Source: a bacterium (GTDB taxonomy: Bacteria > JAMCPX01). Taken from it: a stretch of DNA of 63,880 bases. The translations under genes and the position numbers were made by a program. The notes under the pieces are model-generated. The model was not told the origin of the DNA and did no database searches. It saw nothing but the letters and a program-made list of their open reading frames with translations. Shown here one piece after another: positions 36,496-45,885 of the stretch. The stretch spans positions 1 through 63,880 of the forward strand of contig JAJYLN010000014.1 in NCBI GenBank assembly GCA_021787665.1, given 5' to 3'. How positions within the stretch are numbered: the first letter of the stretch is position 1; the number at the start of each line of letters is the position of its first letter.

Positions 36496-37079
36496 GAGCC
36501 CAACCGCTTCAGGGACAGCCGTACGACGCCCTGGATATCGAGCGACGGGTTTTCCTTCAGCACTGCTTCCACGGCTTCCCTTGCCTGCTGTTGCCGGTAC
36601 CCGAGGTTGACCAGTGCGGAGACCGTATCGGACACCACGGCGTGACTGCCGGTCAACGGCGCGCCGTGTGACTGCAGCTTGTCGATCTTCTCTTTCAGCT
36701 CGACAATGATCTTTTCCGCGCTCTTTCTGCCGATCCCTGGGACAGACGACAGCCGGGCGACATCCCTCGTGACGACAGCTCCTATCAACTCGTCGATCCG
36801 GATGTTCGACAGCATGTTCCTGGCCCCGCGCGGGCCTATGCCTGACACCGATATCAGGAGCCTGAACAGCTCCCTCTCGGTAACGGTCGCAAAACCGTAG
36901 AGATGAATATCGTCCTCCCGGGCATGGGTATGCAGGTAGAGCATAACGCTGTCACCCTCTCCCGGGAGGGACGCCAGGGTAAGGCTTGACACGAACGCCT
37001 CGAACCCTATGCCGCCAACCTCGACGACCACGCTGTCCTGCCTCTTTTCTGTCAGGGTACCCTTAATGTGGGAGAGCAT
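36492..37079 (-). CDS. ruvA: Holliday junction DNA-binding protein RuvA
   Basis: 195 residues with the N-terminal OB fold ([25 protein letters not shown]), two helix-hairpin-helix motifs ([13 protein letters not shown] and [16 protein letters not shown]) and a C-terminal RuvB-binding helix bundle ([20 protein letters not shown]). It forms tetramers on four-way junctions. It overlaps ruvC by 17 bp and ruvB by 4 bp in the order ruvC-ruvA-ruvB. Confidence 0.97.
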   Translation of the reverse strand: MLSHIKGTLTEKRQDSVVVEVGGIGFEAFVSSLTLASLPGEGDSVMLYLHTHAREDDIHLYGFATVTERELFRLLISVSGIGPRGARNMLSNIRIDELIGAVVTRDVARLSSVPGIGRKSAEKIIVELKEKIDKLQSHGAPLTGSHAVVSDTVSALVNLGYRQQQAREAVEAVLKENPSLDIQGVVRLSLKRLGS

Positions 37080-37566
37080 ATCCCTCGATCCTGCTTTTCA
37101 ACTGCGCGGAATTAATATGGCAAATGGCAACCGCCATGGCGTCCGAGGTGTCGGTGACGAGCCGGTGGTCGATGTTGAGAAGCCTCCGTACCATGAGCTG
37201 GACCTGCTCCTTATCTGCCTTCCCGTAGCCTGACAGGGCCTTTTTTATCATCATGGGCTGATACTCGCTCACCGGGACACCGCTGTTGAGTGCCGCGATC
37301 ATGGCTGCGGCGGACGCCTGTACCAGCACGAAGGCGCTTCTTTGGTTCTTCGAGAAAAAAACGGTCTCTATGGCCATGCCATCCGGGCCGTGCAAACGGA
37401 TGATGTCGCTGACCTCGCGGTAGATGAACAGGAGCCGATCAGGGACGGCGCGTATGTCCTTGGAATCGATGACGCCGGACGATATATACCGGTAGCCGCT
37501 GCCGTCAGGCTCGATGAGGGCCCACCCCATCAACCGTGCCCCCGGGTCTATGCCCAGCACCCTCAT
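37063..37566 (-). CDS. ruvC: Holliday junction resolvase RuvC
   Basis: A 167-residue RNase H-fold nuclease. The metal ligands appear in GIDPGARLMGWALI (Asp7), MAIETVFF (Glu) and TDTSDAMAVAICH (two Asp). It resolves junctions after RuvAB migration. Its start overlaps the yebC stop by 4 bp. This is the common yebC-ruvC-ruvA-ruvB order. Confidence 0.96.
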   Translation of the reverse strand: MRVLGIDPGARLMGWALIEPDGSGYRYISSGVIDSKDIRAVPDRLLFIYREVSDIIRLHGPDGMAIETVFFSKNQRSAFVLVQASAAAMIAALNSGVPVSEYQPMMIKKALSGYGKADKEQVQLMVRRLLNIDHRLVTDTSDAMAVAICHINSAQLKSRIEGYALPH

Positions 37567-38318
37567 TCCTGGAGGGTCTCCATGTCCTTTTCGGATATAT
37601 CGAAGTTCGCATATACCTTCTGGACGTCATCGTGGTCGTCGAGCGTCTCCATGAGCTTGATCATCTGCTCAGCCTCCCTGCCCTTGAGCGGAACATAGGT
37701 CTGCGGGACAAGAGTCACCTCGGCGTACGTGTACTTTACACCGGCCTTATCGTACGCTCCCTTTACCGTCTCGAAAGCCTGCGGTGGTACCAACACCTCG
37801 AACATCCTGCCGTCCTCGTCGTGACTCACGTCCTCGACGTCGAAGTCCATGGATAGTTCGAGCAGCCTGTCCTCGGCGATAATATCGTCCGGCACGAGGA
37901 ACTGACCCTTCTGCTTGAACATCCATCCGACGCATCCGGCCTCTCCGAGGTTGCCTCCGAACCTCGAAAAGATGTGGCGTATCTCCGCAGCGGATCGGTT
38001 CTTGTTGTCGGTCATGACCTGTACGAGCACAGCGACCCCCCCCGGCCCGTAGCCCTCATACATGAGCTCCTCATAGATCTCGCCTTCAAGCTCCCCGGTG
38101 CCCTTTTTGATGGCGTTCTCGATGTTGGTCTTCGGCATGTTTTCCTGTTTCGCCGCGGTTACGGCCGCCCTCAGTCTCGGGTTAGTGTCGATGTTACCGC
38201 CTCCGATCCTCGCCGCCGTTATAATTTCTCGTATAAACTTCGTAAACAATTTGCCCCTTCTGGCGTCTTCTTTGCCCTTCTTGTGCTTTATCGTTGCCCA
38301 TTTGGAATGCCCTGACAT
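37563..38318 (-). CDS. yebC: YebC/TACO1 family protein
   Basis: 251 residues. The start GHSKWATIKHKKGKEDARRGKLFTKFIREI is invariant in the family, followed by NIENAIKKGTGE and YEGYGPGGVAVLVQVMTDN. YebC proteins relieve ribosome stalling at proline-rich stretches or act as regulators. It is the first gene of the ruv group and begins 11 bp after dxs ends. Confidence 0.96.
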   Translation of the reverse strand: MSGHSKWATIKHKKGKEDARRGKLFTKFIREIITAARIGGGNIDTNPRLRAAVTAAKQENMPKTNIENAIKKGTGELEGEIYEELMYEGYGPGGVAVLVQVMTDNKNRSAAEIRHIFSRFGGNLGEAGCVGWMFKQKGQFLVPDDIIAEDRLLELSMDFDVEDVSHDEDGRMFEVLVPPQAFETVKGAYDKAGVKYTYAEVTLVPQTYVPLKGREAEQMIKLMETLDDHDDVQKVYANFDISEKDMETLQE

Positions 38319-38329
38319 ACTGCCTCCTT

Positions 38330-40210
38330 TTAAAGATTTGCCAACAAAGAATGGATCCTTTTCGCGATCCCTTCCGGGTACAGGTCGTAGAGCTCCTTCA
38401 GCCTGCCCTGGTCCCCGTGCGTGACGAACACGTCCGGGATACCTATCGTTATAAACCGGTTGTTGCTGATATGCCTGCTGTGCAGGAGCTCCATAACGGC
38501 GCTGCCGAACCCGCCGGCGAGCACATTGTTCTCGACCGTCGCGATGACCTCGAATCTCGAAGCGATGTCCGTCAGGAGCTGCTCGTCCAGTGGCTTCACG
38601 AACCTCGCGTTTACGACCGTTGCATGTATCCCGTACGACGACAGGATGTTCCGGGCAATGAGGGACGGCACGACCATGTCACCGATAGCGACGATGGCAA
38701 TATCGCTCCCGTCCTCGAGCACCTCGGCGCTCCCTACCGGAATGGTCTTGAAGTCATCGGAGAGCTTCACGCCGACGGCGTTACCCCTAGGGTAGCGCAC
38801 CACCGCCGGCCTGCCCAGGTTTATCGCGGTAAACAGCAGGTGCCGCAGCTCATCCTCGTCCTTGGGAGACATCACCGTCATGTTCGGGATCATCCGCATG
38901 TACGACAGGTCGAATGCCCCGTGGTGCGTGGGGCCGTCCTGACCCACGATGCCCGCCCTGTCCATCATGATCGTAACACCGAGGTTCTGGAGGCACACGT
39001 CGTGGATGACCTGGTCGAACGCCCGCTGCATGAAGGTAGAGTAGATGGCTGCCACCGGCTTGAGTCCCTGGGTGGACAGCCCTGCCGCGAAGGTTATACC
39101 GTGCTGCTCGGCGATGCCGACATCGTAGAACCTCTCCGGGAACCTCCGTGCGAACTCCTCGAGCCCCGTACCGTCGGGCATCGCCGCCGTTATCGCGACT
39201 ACCTTCCTGTCCTGCTCCGCGAGCCGTATGATCGCATCGCTGAAGACCCTGGTGTACGTGGGCGCCGCGTTGCTTTTCGAGAGCACCCTGCCCGTTTTCC
39301 TGTCGAACGGTCCGACACCGTGCCAGAAGACCGGGTCCTTCTCGGCGTATTCATAGCCCCTGCCCTTCTGCGTCTTGACGTGGACAAGCACCGCGCCGTC
39401 CCAGTCCTTGATGTTGTTGAAGGTCTCGATGAGCTCCCGAAGGCTGTGTCCCTTGATGGGACCGATGTACTGGAACCCGAGGCCCTCGAAGAGTATGCCC
39501 GGCGTGACGAAGCTCTTGAACGACGCCTCGGTCCTCTGGGCGACCTTGTACAACGGGTCTCCGAACCTTTTCGGCAGGGACCTGATGAAGTCCTTTATGC
39601 TCCTCCGGAGCCTGGCGAAGCGCGAGCTCGTCATCTTTCTGCTGAAGAAATTGGACAGCGCCCCGACATTCGGGTAGATGCTCATGCCATTGTCGTTGAC
39701 CACGACGATGAGGTTCCTCCGGAGATGACCCGCCTGGTCGAGTCCCTCGAAGGCAAGGCCGGCCGTAAGAGAGCCGTCTCCGATAACAGCCACGACCTTT
39801 GCATCATCATCGCCGTTGATCTTGAGCGCCTCTTTGATGCCCAGCGCGGCGGAAATGGACGTGCTTGAGTGCCCGGCCCCGAAGGCGTCGTATTCGCTCT
39901 CGTCCCTCTTCAGGAAGCCGCTGACTCCACCGTACTGCCGGAGGGTGCCGAACCTGTCATTCCTTCCTGTAAGGATCTTGTGCGCGTACGCCTGGTGCCC
40001 CACGTCCCATACGATCTTATCAACGGGCGCATTGAAGACGTAGTGCAGCGCGATCGTGAGCTCGACGGTCCCGAGGCTCGATGCGAGGTGCCCACCCGTA
40101 GCGGCCACGGTATCGGTTATCCGCTCCCGTACCTCCCTGGCGAGGAGTAACAGCTCGTCCATCGTAAGACTCTTCAGGTCAGACGGTCCCTGAATCCGGT
40201 CGAGGATCAT
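38330..40210 (-). CDS. dxs: 1-deoxy-D-xylulose-5-phosphate synthase
   Basis: A 626-residue thiamine diphosphate enzyme that starts the MEP isoprenoid pathway from pyruvate and glyceraldehyde 3-phosphate. HLASSLGTVELTIALHYVF carries the His region, GDGSLTAGLAFEGLDQAGH..VVNDNGMSI the ThDP/Mg motif, YEYAEKDPVFWHGVGPFD the domain linker, and GIAEQHGITFAAGLSTQG the catalytic Glu region. Both transketolase domains and the C-terminal domain are complete. It overlaps ispA by 4 bp, placing synthesis of C5 units and their condensation in one operon. Confidence 0.97.
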   Translation of the reverse strand: MILDRIQGPSDLKSLTMDELLLLAREVRERITDTVAATGGHLASSLGTVELTIALHYVFNAPVDKIVWDVGHQAYAHKILTGRNDRFGTLRQYGGVSGFLKRDESEYDAFGAGHSSTSISAALGIKEALKINGDDDAKVVAVIGDGSLTAGLAFEGLDQAGHLRRNLIVVVNDNGMSIYPNVGALSNFFSRKMTSSRFARLRRSIKDFIRSLPKRFGDPLYKVAQRTEASFKSFVTPGILFEGLGFQYIGPIKGHSLRELIETFNNIKDWDGAVLVHVKTQKGRGYEYAEKDPVFWHGVGPFDRKTGRVLSKSNAAPTYTRVFSDAIIRLAEQDRKVVAITAAMPDGTGLEEFARRFPERFYDVGIAEQHGITFAAGLSTQGLKPVAAIYSTFMQRAFDQVIHDVCLQNLGVTIMMDRAGIVGQDGPTHHGAFDLSYMRMIPNMTVMSPKDEDELRHLLFTAINLGRPAVVRYPRGNAVGVKLSDDFKTIPVGSAEVLEDGSDIAIVAIGDMVVPSLIARNILSSYGIHATVVNARFVKPLDEQLLTDIASRFEVIATVENNVLAGGFGSAVMELLHSRHISNNRFITIGIPDVFVTHGDQGRLKELYDLYPEGIAKRIHSLLANL

Positions 40211-41052
40211 ACGCGGAACTCCTGCTTAACCCAGTCGCACACAGCGATCAGGGATACGCCCTTCTTCTCGTATCGTATCGCGCCCTCCGCCTTGTCCATG
40301 TACTCGTGGAACAGCTTTTTTGCGCCATCCATGCCGAACACGTCCACCGCGGACGGCTCTCCCTCTCCCTTGTGGTGATCGACGATGTCATCGCCGATCT
40401 GGAACGCCATGCCGAGCGATTCGCCGTAGCTGCGCATATCGGGCAGGTACGTCCGCTTCTTGAAAAAAAGGGCCGGAGCGATCGCGGCAAACATCATGAG
40501 CGCAGCGGTCTTGTTCTTGTGGATAAACAGAATGTCTTCAGGAGTCGGCTTCGCATTTCTCCTCTCGAGGTCCATGACCTGCCCCCCAACCAACCCCCGC
40601 GACCCTATCGCAGAGGCGAACCCGGTAAGCAGAGCGCCGATATCGCCGTTTGTTTTGTACGAGCCGAGCATACCCATCACCTCGAAGGCCATTGTCAGCA
40701 GAGCATCTCCGGCCAGTATCGCGATGGCCTCGCTGAACAGCCTGTGTACGGTCGGCTTGCCCCTCCTGAAGTCGTCGTTGTCCATCGAGGGGAGATCATC
40801 GTGAACAAGAGAGTAGGCGTGTACCATCTCGATCATGGCACCCATGGAGTAGACGGTCCTGTCGACGTCGACGTCCATATACTCCGAAGATGCGATCGCA
40901 ATCAAGGGCCTCAATCGCTTCCCCCCGTTGAATACGGAGTACCTCATTGCCTTATGGATAGTCGCCGGCGCTGTTAGCTCGCCGGGCAGCAGACTGTCGA
41001 GGGCCTCGTCGATCTTCTTCGTATGTTTTTTGATGTAATCGTCCCAGTTCAA
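40207..41052 (-). CDS. ispA: Farnesyl/geranylgeranyl diphosphate synthase
   Basis: 281 residues, short-chain prenyl synthase. First Asp motif SLVHDDLPSMDNDDFRRGKPTVH with an insertion of two residues before the second Asp pair (the pattern of bacterial farnesyl synthases), second motif QIGDDIVDHHKG, and chain-length region VYSMGAMIEMVHAYS. It makes the C15 or C20 precursor used by dxs-derived units and by the long-chain synthase at 28734. It begins four bases after the zinc-ribbon gene ends. Confidence 0.93.
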   Translation of the reverse strand: MNWDDYIKKHTKKIDEALDSLLPGELTAPATIHKAMRYSVFNGGKRLRPLIAIASSEYMDVDVDRTVYSMGAMIEMVHAYSLVHDDLPSMDNDDFRRGKPTVHRLFSEAIAILAGDALLTMAFEVMGMLGSYKTNGDIGALLTGFASAIGSRGLVGGQVMDLERRNAKPTPEDILFIHKNKTAALMMFAAIAPALFFKKRTYLPDMRSYGESLGMAFQIGDDIVDHHKGEGEPSAVDVFGMDGAKKLFHEYMDKAEGAIRYEKKGVSLIAVCDWVKQEFRV

Positions 41053-41055
41053 CGT

Positions 41056-41802
41056 CTATACGGCTTTTTTGTTTTTCTTCGGATTCCGTTGCACGGCTCC
41101 GTGGTCCTCGGCCTCATAGAACAGGATCCTCTGGCAGTGGGGACAATGGATGATTCTGCTGTTCATCATAACCTCGTTGTAGAGCTGGGGAGGGATATTC
41201 ATGTAGCAGCCCTGGCATACGCTCTTCTTTACCGCCACGATGGCGATGCTCCTCTGCTTCCGTATCTGCTCGTACAGACCGAGCAGGCCGGCGGACACAC
41301 TCTCCGCTATCCTGCCCCTCTCTGCCTCGAACCCCTCGATCTGTTTCGCCAGGAACGAAATTCTCTCCCTGCTCTGTGCGGACATCTGCTGGAGCCTCTT
41401 CCCTATCTCATCGAGCTGCTGTTTCTGCTGCTCCCTGCCCTTATCTATCTTTTCCATCTCCTCCATGAGCTTGAGGACCGTATTCTCGATCTCGCCTATG
41501 TCCTTCTTGGCACCGTTTATTTCCCGCATGAATGCCTGGTATTCTCTGCCTGACTTTGCCTCTTTGAGCCTTGCGTCCCATCTCTTTATCATCTCGTTGG
41601 TCTGCTGGATCTCCGCTTCCTTCGCCCTCTTGTCCGTATCGAGCTGCCCGTAGCTCTTGTCGAACTCGGCTATCGACTCTTCCGCGCTTCGGTAGCCGTC
41701 CTCGTCTCTCTTCAAGGTCTCTTCCAATTCGAGTTTCTCCTGCAAAACATTCGTAATCTCGATGTCGACTCCCTGAAGCTGCTTGAGATGTTCTATATCC
41801 AA
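41056..41802 (-). CDS. C4-type zinc-ribbon coiled-coil protein
   Basis: 248 residues. Residues 1-180 are a long coiled coil of heptads (KLELEETLKRDEDGYRSAEESIAEF, IENTVLKLMEEMEKIDKGREQQKQQLDEIGKRL). The C-terminus is a zinc ribbon with CQGC and CPHC pairs (near 205 and 228) and a basic tail. Such proteins are widespread, often beside RNase H or nif3 genes, and their role is not settled. The ispA start is three bases after its stop and the tRNA(CAT) is 43 bp upstream, so all are on the rpoD transcript. Confidence 0.85.
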   Translation of the reverse strand: MDIEHLKQLQGVDIEITNVLQEKLELEETLKRDEDGYRSAEESIAEFDKSYGQLDTDKRAKEAEIQQTNEMIKRWDARLKEAKSGREYQAFMREINGAKKDIGEIENTVLKLMEEMEKIDKGREQQKQQLDEIGKRLQQMSAQSRERISFLAKQIEGFEAERGRIAESVSAGLLGLYEQIRKQRSIAIVAVKKSVCQGCYMNIPPQLYNEVMMNSRIIHCPHCQRILFYEAEDHGAVQRNPKKNKKAV

Positions 41803-41845
41803 ATTAGAGTGCCTCCTTTCATTATGTTTAGTATTCCATCATGAA

Positions 41846-41918
41846 TGGGCCCACCTGGACTCGAACCAGGGACCAACCGGTTATGAGCCGGTAGCTCTAC
41901 CAGCTGAGCTATGGGCCC
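41846..41918 (-). tRNA. tRNA with CAT anticodon (Met, or Ile2 after lysidine modification)
   Basis: Acceptor GGGCCCA/TGGGCCC, discriminator A, D arm GCTCAGCTGGTAGAGC, anticodon stem ACCGG/CCGGT around CTCATAA, T loop TTCGAGT. The first base pair G-C and the sequence exclude initiator tRNA. Sequence alone does not firmly separate elongator Met from Ile2. It begins at the base immediately after the rpoD stop codon, so it must be cut out of the rpoD mRNA. CCA is not encoded. Confidence 0.9.
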
Positions 41919-43721
41919 TCATTCACTTATAAATGTCTTTAAATTCTTACTCCGACTCGGATGCCTGAGCTTCCGTAATGCCTTTGCCTCGATCTGTCTA
42001 ATTCTTTCTCTCGTGACCTCGAAATCCTTCCCCACCTCTTCGAGGGTGTGATCGGACTGCTCTCCGATGCCGAAGCGCAGTCTCAGTACCTTCTCTTCCC
42101 TCGGCGTCAGCGTGTTCAGCGCGTTTCGGGTGAAAAACTGCAGGTTCTCGCTCGTGACCTCTTCGTGCGGGCCCGCAAAGGACTTGTCCTCGATAAAGTC
42201 TATCAAATGGCTGTCTTCCTCTTCCCCGATGGGCGTCTCGAGGGAAATGGGCTCCTTTGCTATCTTCAACACCTTTCTGACTTTGTCAACAGGAAACTCC
42301 ATCTTTTCCGCGATCTCTTCGGGCAGGGGCTCTCTTCCAATTTCCTGGACCAGGTACCTCGATGTCCTGATGAGCTTGTTGATCGTTTCTATCATATGGA
42401 CGGGTATCCGTATTGTCCTCGCCTGGTCGGCGATGGCGCGCGTTATCGCCTGCCGAACCCACCACGTCGCGTAGGTACTGAACTTATACCCGCGCTGGTA
42501 CTCGAACTTATCAACTGCCTTCATGAGTCCGATGTTGCCTTCCTGGATAAGGTCCGCAAGGTTCAGCCCCCTGTTCGTATACTTCTTGGCGATACTGACG
42601 ACGAGTCTCAGGTTCGCGAGGATGAGCTTGGACTTCGCCCTCTTTGTCTCCTCTTCGCCGATAAGGACCTCATCGAGGGTCTTTCTCAGGAGGGCGCTGT
42701 CGGACTCGGCTTCAGTCTCGATCGTCTTGATCTGTCCCAGGGCGTTCTTTACTCTTCGCACGATGACCCTGAAGTCGTTGTAGTCCATCCTGTACTTCTT
42801 GGCTATTCTTCTGGTATCAGCCGCGGACCTGTTAATCCTCGGCAGGAGGGCCTTCAGGGTACCCAGGGGAATGGAACTCTCCTTCTCGCACAGGCGCAGC
42901 TCTCCTTCAGTAGAATCGAGCCTGTCAACGAGGCCCCTCAGCTTCGCCGTTATCTGCATGATGAACTTCTCGTTCGGCGAGAGTCCAACCAGCAGCGTGG
43001 CGATCTTATCGTTCAGCGCAGCTATCTCGGACCGTGCGTGTTTCGAGTCACGGTTCTTTCTCACGATCCGCCGGTACTTTCTCCGCTCTTCTTCCAGGGC
43101 AACCATCTTCCTGATGATGGTGATCGTGTTCTGTACGGACTCTTCCTCCTCCTCGGGCGTGGTGTCCTCTTCCATCTCCCGCACGATATCCTTGATCCGT
43201 ACGACATTGTTCGCCAGCTTGTCTCCGGTATCGTTTATCTCCTTGATCGTCACGGGCGACGAGAGCAGAGCATTGAAGACCTTGTTCCTGCCTTCCTCGA
43301 TGGCCTTCGCTATACCCACCTCCCACTCCCGTGTCAGGAGCGGCATACTGCCCATCTCACGCAGATACAGTTTTATCGGATCGTTCAGTCGCTCGTAGGT
43401 CCTGCTCTCTTCTTCCTCCTCTTCCTGAATCTGATAGTTCTGGACCTTGATGCTCTTGTTCGAGTCCACGACATCGATATCGAGCTCGCCGAACATGTTC
43501 ATGACTTCGTCTATCTGGTCAGGGGAAACAATTTCTGCGGGGAGCATATTGTTCACTTCCTCGAACGTCAGGAACCCCTTCCCCTTGCCGAGCGTGATGA
43601 GCCTTTCCACGCTGTCGTTCAACGTAACACTCGAAAGCTTGCCCGCTTTCTTCTCTTTCTTTACCTTCTTGTGTGTCCTGAGGTCTTTGCCCTTATCGTG
43701 TCTTACCGTGTCAGTAGCCAT
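41919..43721 (-). CDS. rpoD: RNA polymerase primary sigma factor (sigma 70)
   Basis: 600 residues from the ATG at 43721, just after the dnaG stop; an in-frame start at 43745 would overlap dnaG and adds nothing conserved. Region 1.1 begins after a lysine-rich leader. Region 1.2/2.1 is [25 protein letters not shown], region 2 is [30 protein letters not shown] with [28 protein letters not shown], and region 4.2 is [46 protein letters not shown]. The stretch between regions 1.2 and 2.1 is the usual long non-conserved insert of primary sigma factors. Third gene of the macromolecular synthesis operon. Confidence 0.97.
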   Translation of the reverse strand: MATDTVRHDKGKDLRTHKKVKKEKKAGKLSSVTLNDSVERLITLGKGKGFLTFEEVNNMLPAEIVSPDQIDEVMNMFGELDIDVVDSNKSIKVQNYQIQEEEEEESRTYERLNDPIKLYLREMGSMPLLTREWEVGIAKAIEEGRNKVFNALLSSPVTIKEINDTGDKLANNVVRIKDIVREMEEDTTPEEEEESVQNTITIIRKMVALEEERRKYRRIVRKNRDSKHARSEIAALNDKIATLLVGLSPNEKFIMQITAKLRGLVDRLDSTEGELRLCEKESSIPLGTLKALLPRINRSAADTRRIAKKYRMDYNDFRVIVRRVKNALGQIKTIETEAESDSALLRKTLDEVLIGEEETKRAKSKLILANLRLVVSIAKKYTNRGLNLADLIQEGNIGLMKAVDKFEYQRGYKFSTYATWWVRQAITRAIADQARTIRIPVHMIETINKLIRTSRYLVQEIGREPLPEEIAEKMEFPVDKVRKVLKIAKEPISLETPIGEEEDSHLIDFIEDKSFAGPHEEVTSENLQFFTRNALNTLTPREEKVLRLRFGIGEQSDHTLEEVGKDFEVTRERIRQIEAKALRKLRHPSRSKNLKTFISE

Positions 43722-43722
43722 A

Positions 43723-45495
43723 CTATTTTTTGTGAGATACAACAATCTCCTTTTTCTTTTTTAAGAGTGCATCAATCTGCGGGTTGTGGGCACCGCGGTC
43801 CCCTGCCGCACTTGTTCTCGCAATCTCCCGCGATAGTCGTCTCTGCTCGTTGACATAGTACGCCTTCTTGATCTTCGTCACGGCATACTCGTACAGCTCA
43901 TGGACATTTTCTTCGCTGAGATCGTTCACTATGGCAGCCGAGAGCACGGCCTTTACCCTATCATCGAGATCCTGCTGAAATAAAGCATTCTTTATATCCT
44001 TCGCTCCGTTCTCATACAAGGTTTTTATATAGTGAATAGATGCGATAATATCGGTGCTTGTCAACAAATTGATTATACCACCACTGTATAGATTATACAT
44101 TTTTTCTGGATGGTCAATAAGTATCGACAGGAGCACCGTCTCTACCTGCGACGGGGCCTGCACGGGCGTACCTGCGCGGGCAGCTGCCACCGGGGACCCT
44201 TCGTGTACCGGCGTGTTCGCCTTCCGGAGCCCGCTCCGCAGGGACGACTCGGATACCCCGGTCAGCTCCGCAAGCTTTTGGATATAGAGATCCAGCTTTA
44301 TCGGCGATTGTTCGATCCTCTGCAACGGTACGAGTATGTCCTTGATTGCCTGCAGCTTCCCCGCGACTGTGCCCTGTGCGCCTGCAATGGTCTTCTTTAC
44401 GAAATACTCGAAGAGCGGCACAGCGCCGAGAATGATCTTATTCATTGCCTCCTTACCCTGTTTGATCAGCAAGGTATCGGGGTCGTAGCCCTGCGGGAGC
44501 AATGCCATCCTCCCCTCAACGTCCGACGAAAGTATGACCTCGGTCGTCCTTAGCCCGGCCTTTTCTCCGGCTTCGTCTCCGTCGAACAGGAACACGGCGC
44601 ACCGGGCGAACCTCGATGCGACGTTTGCATGGTACAGGCTCACCGCGGTCCCGGTCGTCGCGACCGTGTTCTTAAACCCGTTCTGGTGCATGACGAGCGC
44701 ATCGATGTAGCCCTCCACGAATATCAGGGAGCCTGCACGGTCCACGTGCGATCTGGCTATGTCGATGCCATACAGGGATGCACCCTTCCTGTAGATGTCC
44801 GAATCCGGAGAATTGAGGTATTTTGGATCTTCGCCATCGAACTTCCTTCCTCCAAAGGCGATGATCCGCGACCGATAGTCCCTGATAGGGAACATGATCC
44901 GGCCCCTGAACCTATCGTAATATCCCTGCGAGGCTTGTTTTTTCATGACGAGTCCGACATCGGACGCAAGCGGCAGCGGCACCTTGTTTGCGTGCAGGAA
45001 CGAAACAGTCGTGTTCCAGTCATTGGGCGCATAGCCCAGCACATAATCATTCACGGTCTGGGTGCTCAGCCCCCGCTCCGCGGTCAGGTACCGAAACGCC
45101 TTCCTGCCCTGCGTGTCCGAAAAGAGGAGCTGGTGATAATGGTTCGCGACGAGCTCGTTGATCGAGTAGTAATCGTCCTTCTTTCTGTCGGCGGCCGACT
45201 CCGTCAGGGAAACGCCCGCCCTGTGTGCCAGGTGGCGCACGGTGTCCGCGAAGTCCTCGCTCTTCATGCGCATCAGGAAACCGATGACGTCCCCACCGGT
45301 CCCGCACCCGAAGCAGTGATAGACGCCCTTTTTCTCATTGACCGTAAAGGACGGGGTCTTCTCTGTATGGAACGGGCACAGACCTATGAAATTATTGCCG
45401 CTCTTCTTAAGGCTGACGTAGCCCGATATTACTTCGACGATACTTATCCGCTCTTTTATTTCTCTAATCTGAGTTTCCCAGATAGACCCGACCAT
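43723..45495 (-). CDS. dnaG: DNA primase
   Basis: 590 residues. An N-terminal zinc ribbon ([29 protein letters not shown]), the RNA polymerase domain, the TOPRIM motif [15 protein letters not shown] with [12 protein letters not shown], and a C-terminal helicase-binding part. It lies between rpsU and rpoD, the classical order. It ends one base before the chosen rpoD start. Confidence 0.97.
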   Translation of the reverse strand: MVGSIWETQIREIKERISIVEVISGYVSLKKSGNNFIGLCPFHTEKTPSFTVNEKKGVYHCFGCGTGGDVIGFLMRMKSEDFADTVRHLAHRAGVSLTESAADRKKDDYYSINELVANHYHQLLFSDTQGRKAFRYLTAERGLSTQTVNDYVLGYAPNDWNTTVSFLHANKVPLPLASDVGLVMKKQASQGYYDRFRGRIMFPIRDYRSRIIAFGGRKFDGEDPKYLNSPDSDIYRKGASLYGIDIARSHVDRAGSLIFVEGYIDALVMHQNGFKNTVATTGTAVSLYHANVASRFARCAVFLFDGDEAGEKAGLRTTEVILSSDVEGRMALLPQGYDPDTLLIKQGKEAMNKIILGAVPLFEYFVKKTIAGAQGTVAGKLQAIKDILVPLQRIEQSPIKLDLYIQKLAELTGVSESSLRSGLRKANTPVHEGSPVAAARAGTPVQAPSQVETVLLSILIDHPEKMYNLYSGGIINLLTSTDIIASIHYIKTLYENGAKDIKNALFQQDLDDRVKAVLSAAIVNDLSEENVHELYEYAVTKIKKAYYVNEQRRLSREIARTSAAGDRGAHNPQIDALLKKKKEIVVSHKK

Positions 45496-45522
45496 AACAC
45501 TACAATTATTTTCCCTGGCCTA

Positions 45523-45540
45523 CCGTCTCAGGAAAGACGG
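45523..45540 (-). promoter_or_regulatory. Hairpin in the rpsU-dnaG intergenic region
   Basis: CCGTCT and AGACGG enclose six bases in the 99-bp gap. No T tract follows, so it is unlikely to be a full terminator. A partial terminator or processing site here would lower dnaG relative to rpsU, as known in other bacteria. Confidence 0.35.
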
Positions 45541-45594
45541 ATTGCGGACCATTTCCCCACCTGCCCCCTGGCCTCCTGCGCTGGATTTCACGTC

Positions 45595-45795
45595 CTATAG
45601 ATAGGATAATTTTTTCAATTTTTTATAGACCCGTTTTTTTGCTGCTATCTCTTTCCTCTTCCTCTCGACGCTCGGCTTCTCATAGTACTCCCGTTTCCTG
45701 AGCTCCGTCTGGATACCCGCCCTCTCGACGAGTTTCTTGAACCTTCTTAAGGCCTGTTCAAAATTTTCACCGTCTCTCACGATCACGCTTGTCAT
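45595..45795 (-). CDS. rpsU: 30S ribosomal protein bS21
   Basis: 66 residues, very basic: [50 protein letters not shown]. The length and the KPSVERKR motif are typical. bS21 helps initiation by binding near the anti-Shine-Dalgarno end of 16S rRNA. First gene of the rpsU-dnaG-rpoD operon, preceded by a 90-bp AT-rich spacer. Confidence 0.97.
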   Translation of the reverse strand: MTSVIVRDGENFEQALRRFKKLVERAGIQTELRKREYYEKPSVERKRKEIAAKKRVYKKLKKLSYL

Positions 45796-45885
45796 GAATG
45801 ATCTTCCCTCCCTTCTTTTGAGACATCAAAAGAGTAGTATATCTCAGCCCGTAGAGTAGTCAACAAATACTTGCGTCCCCTCCCC

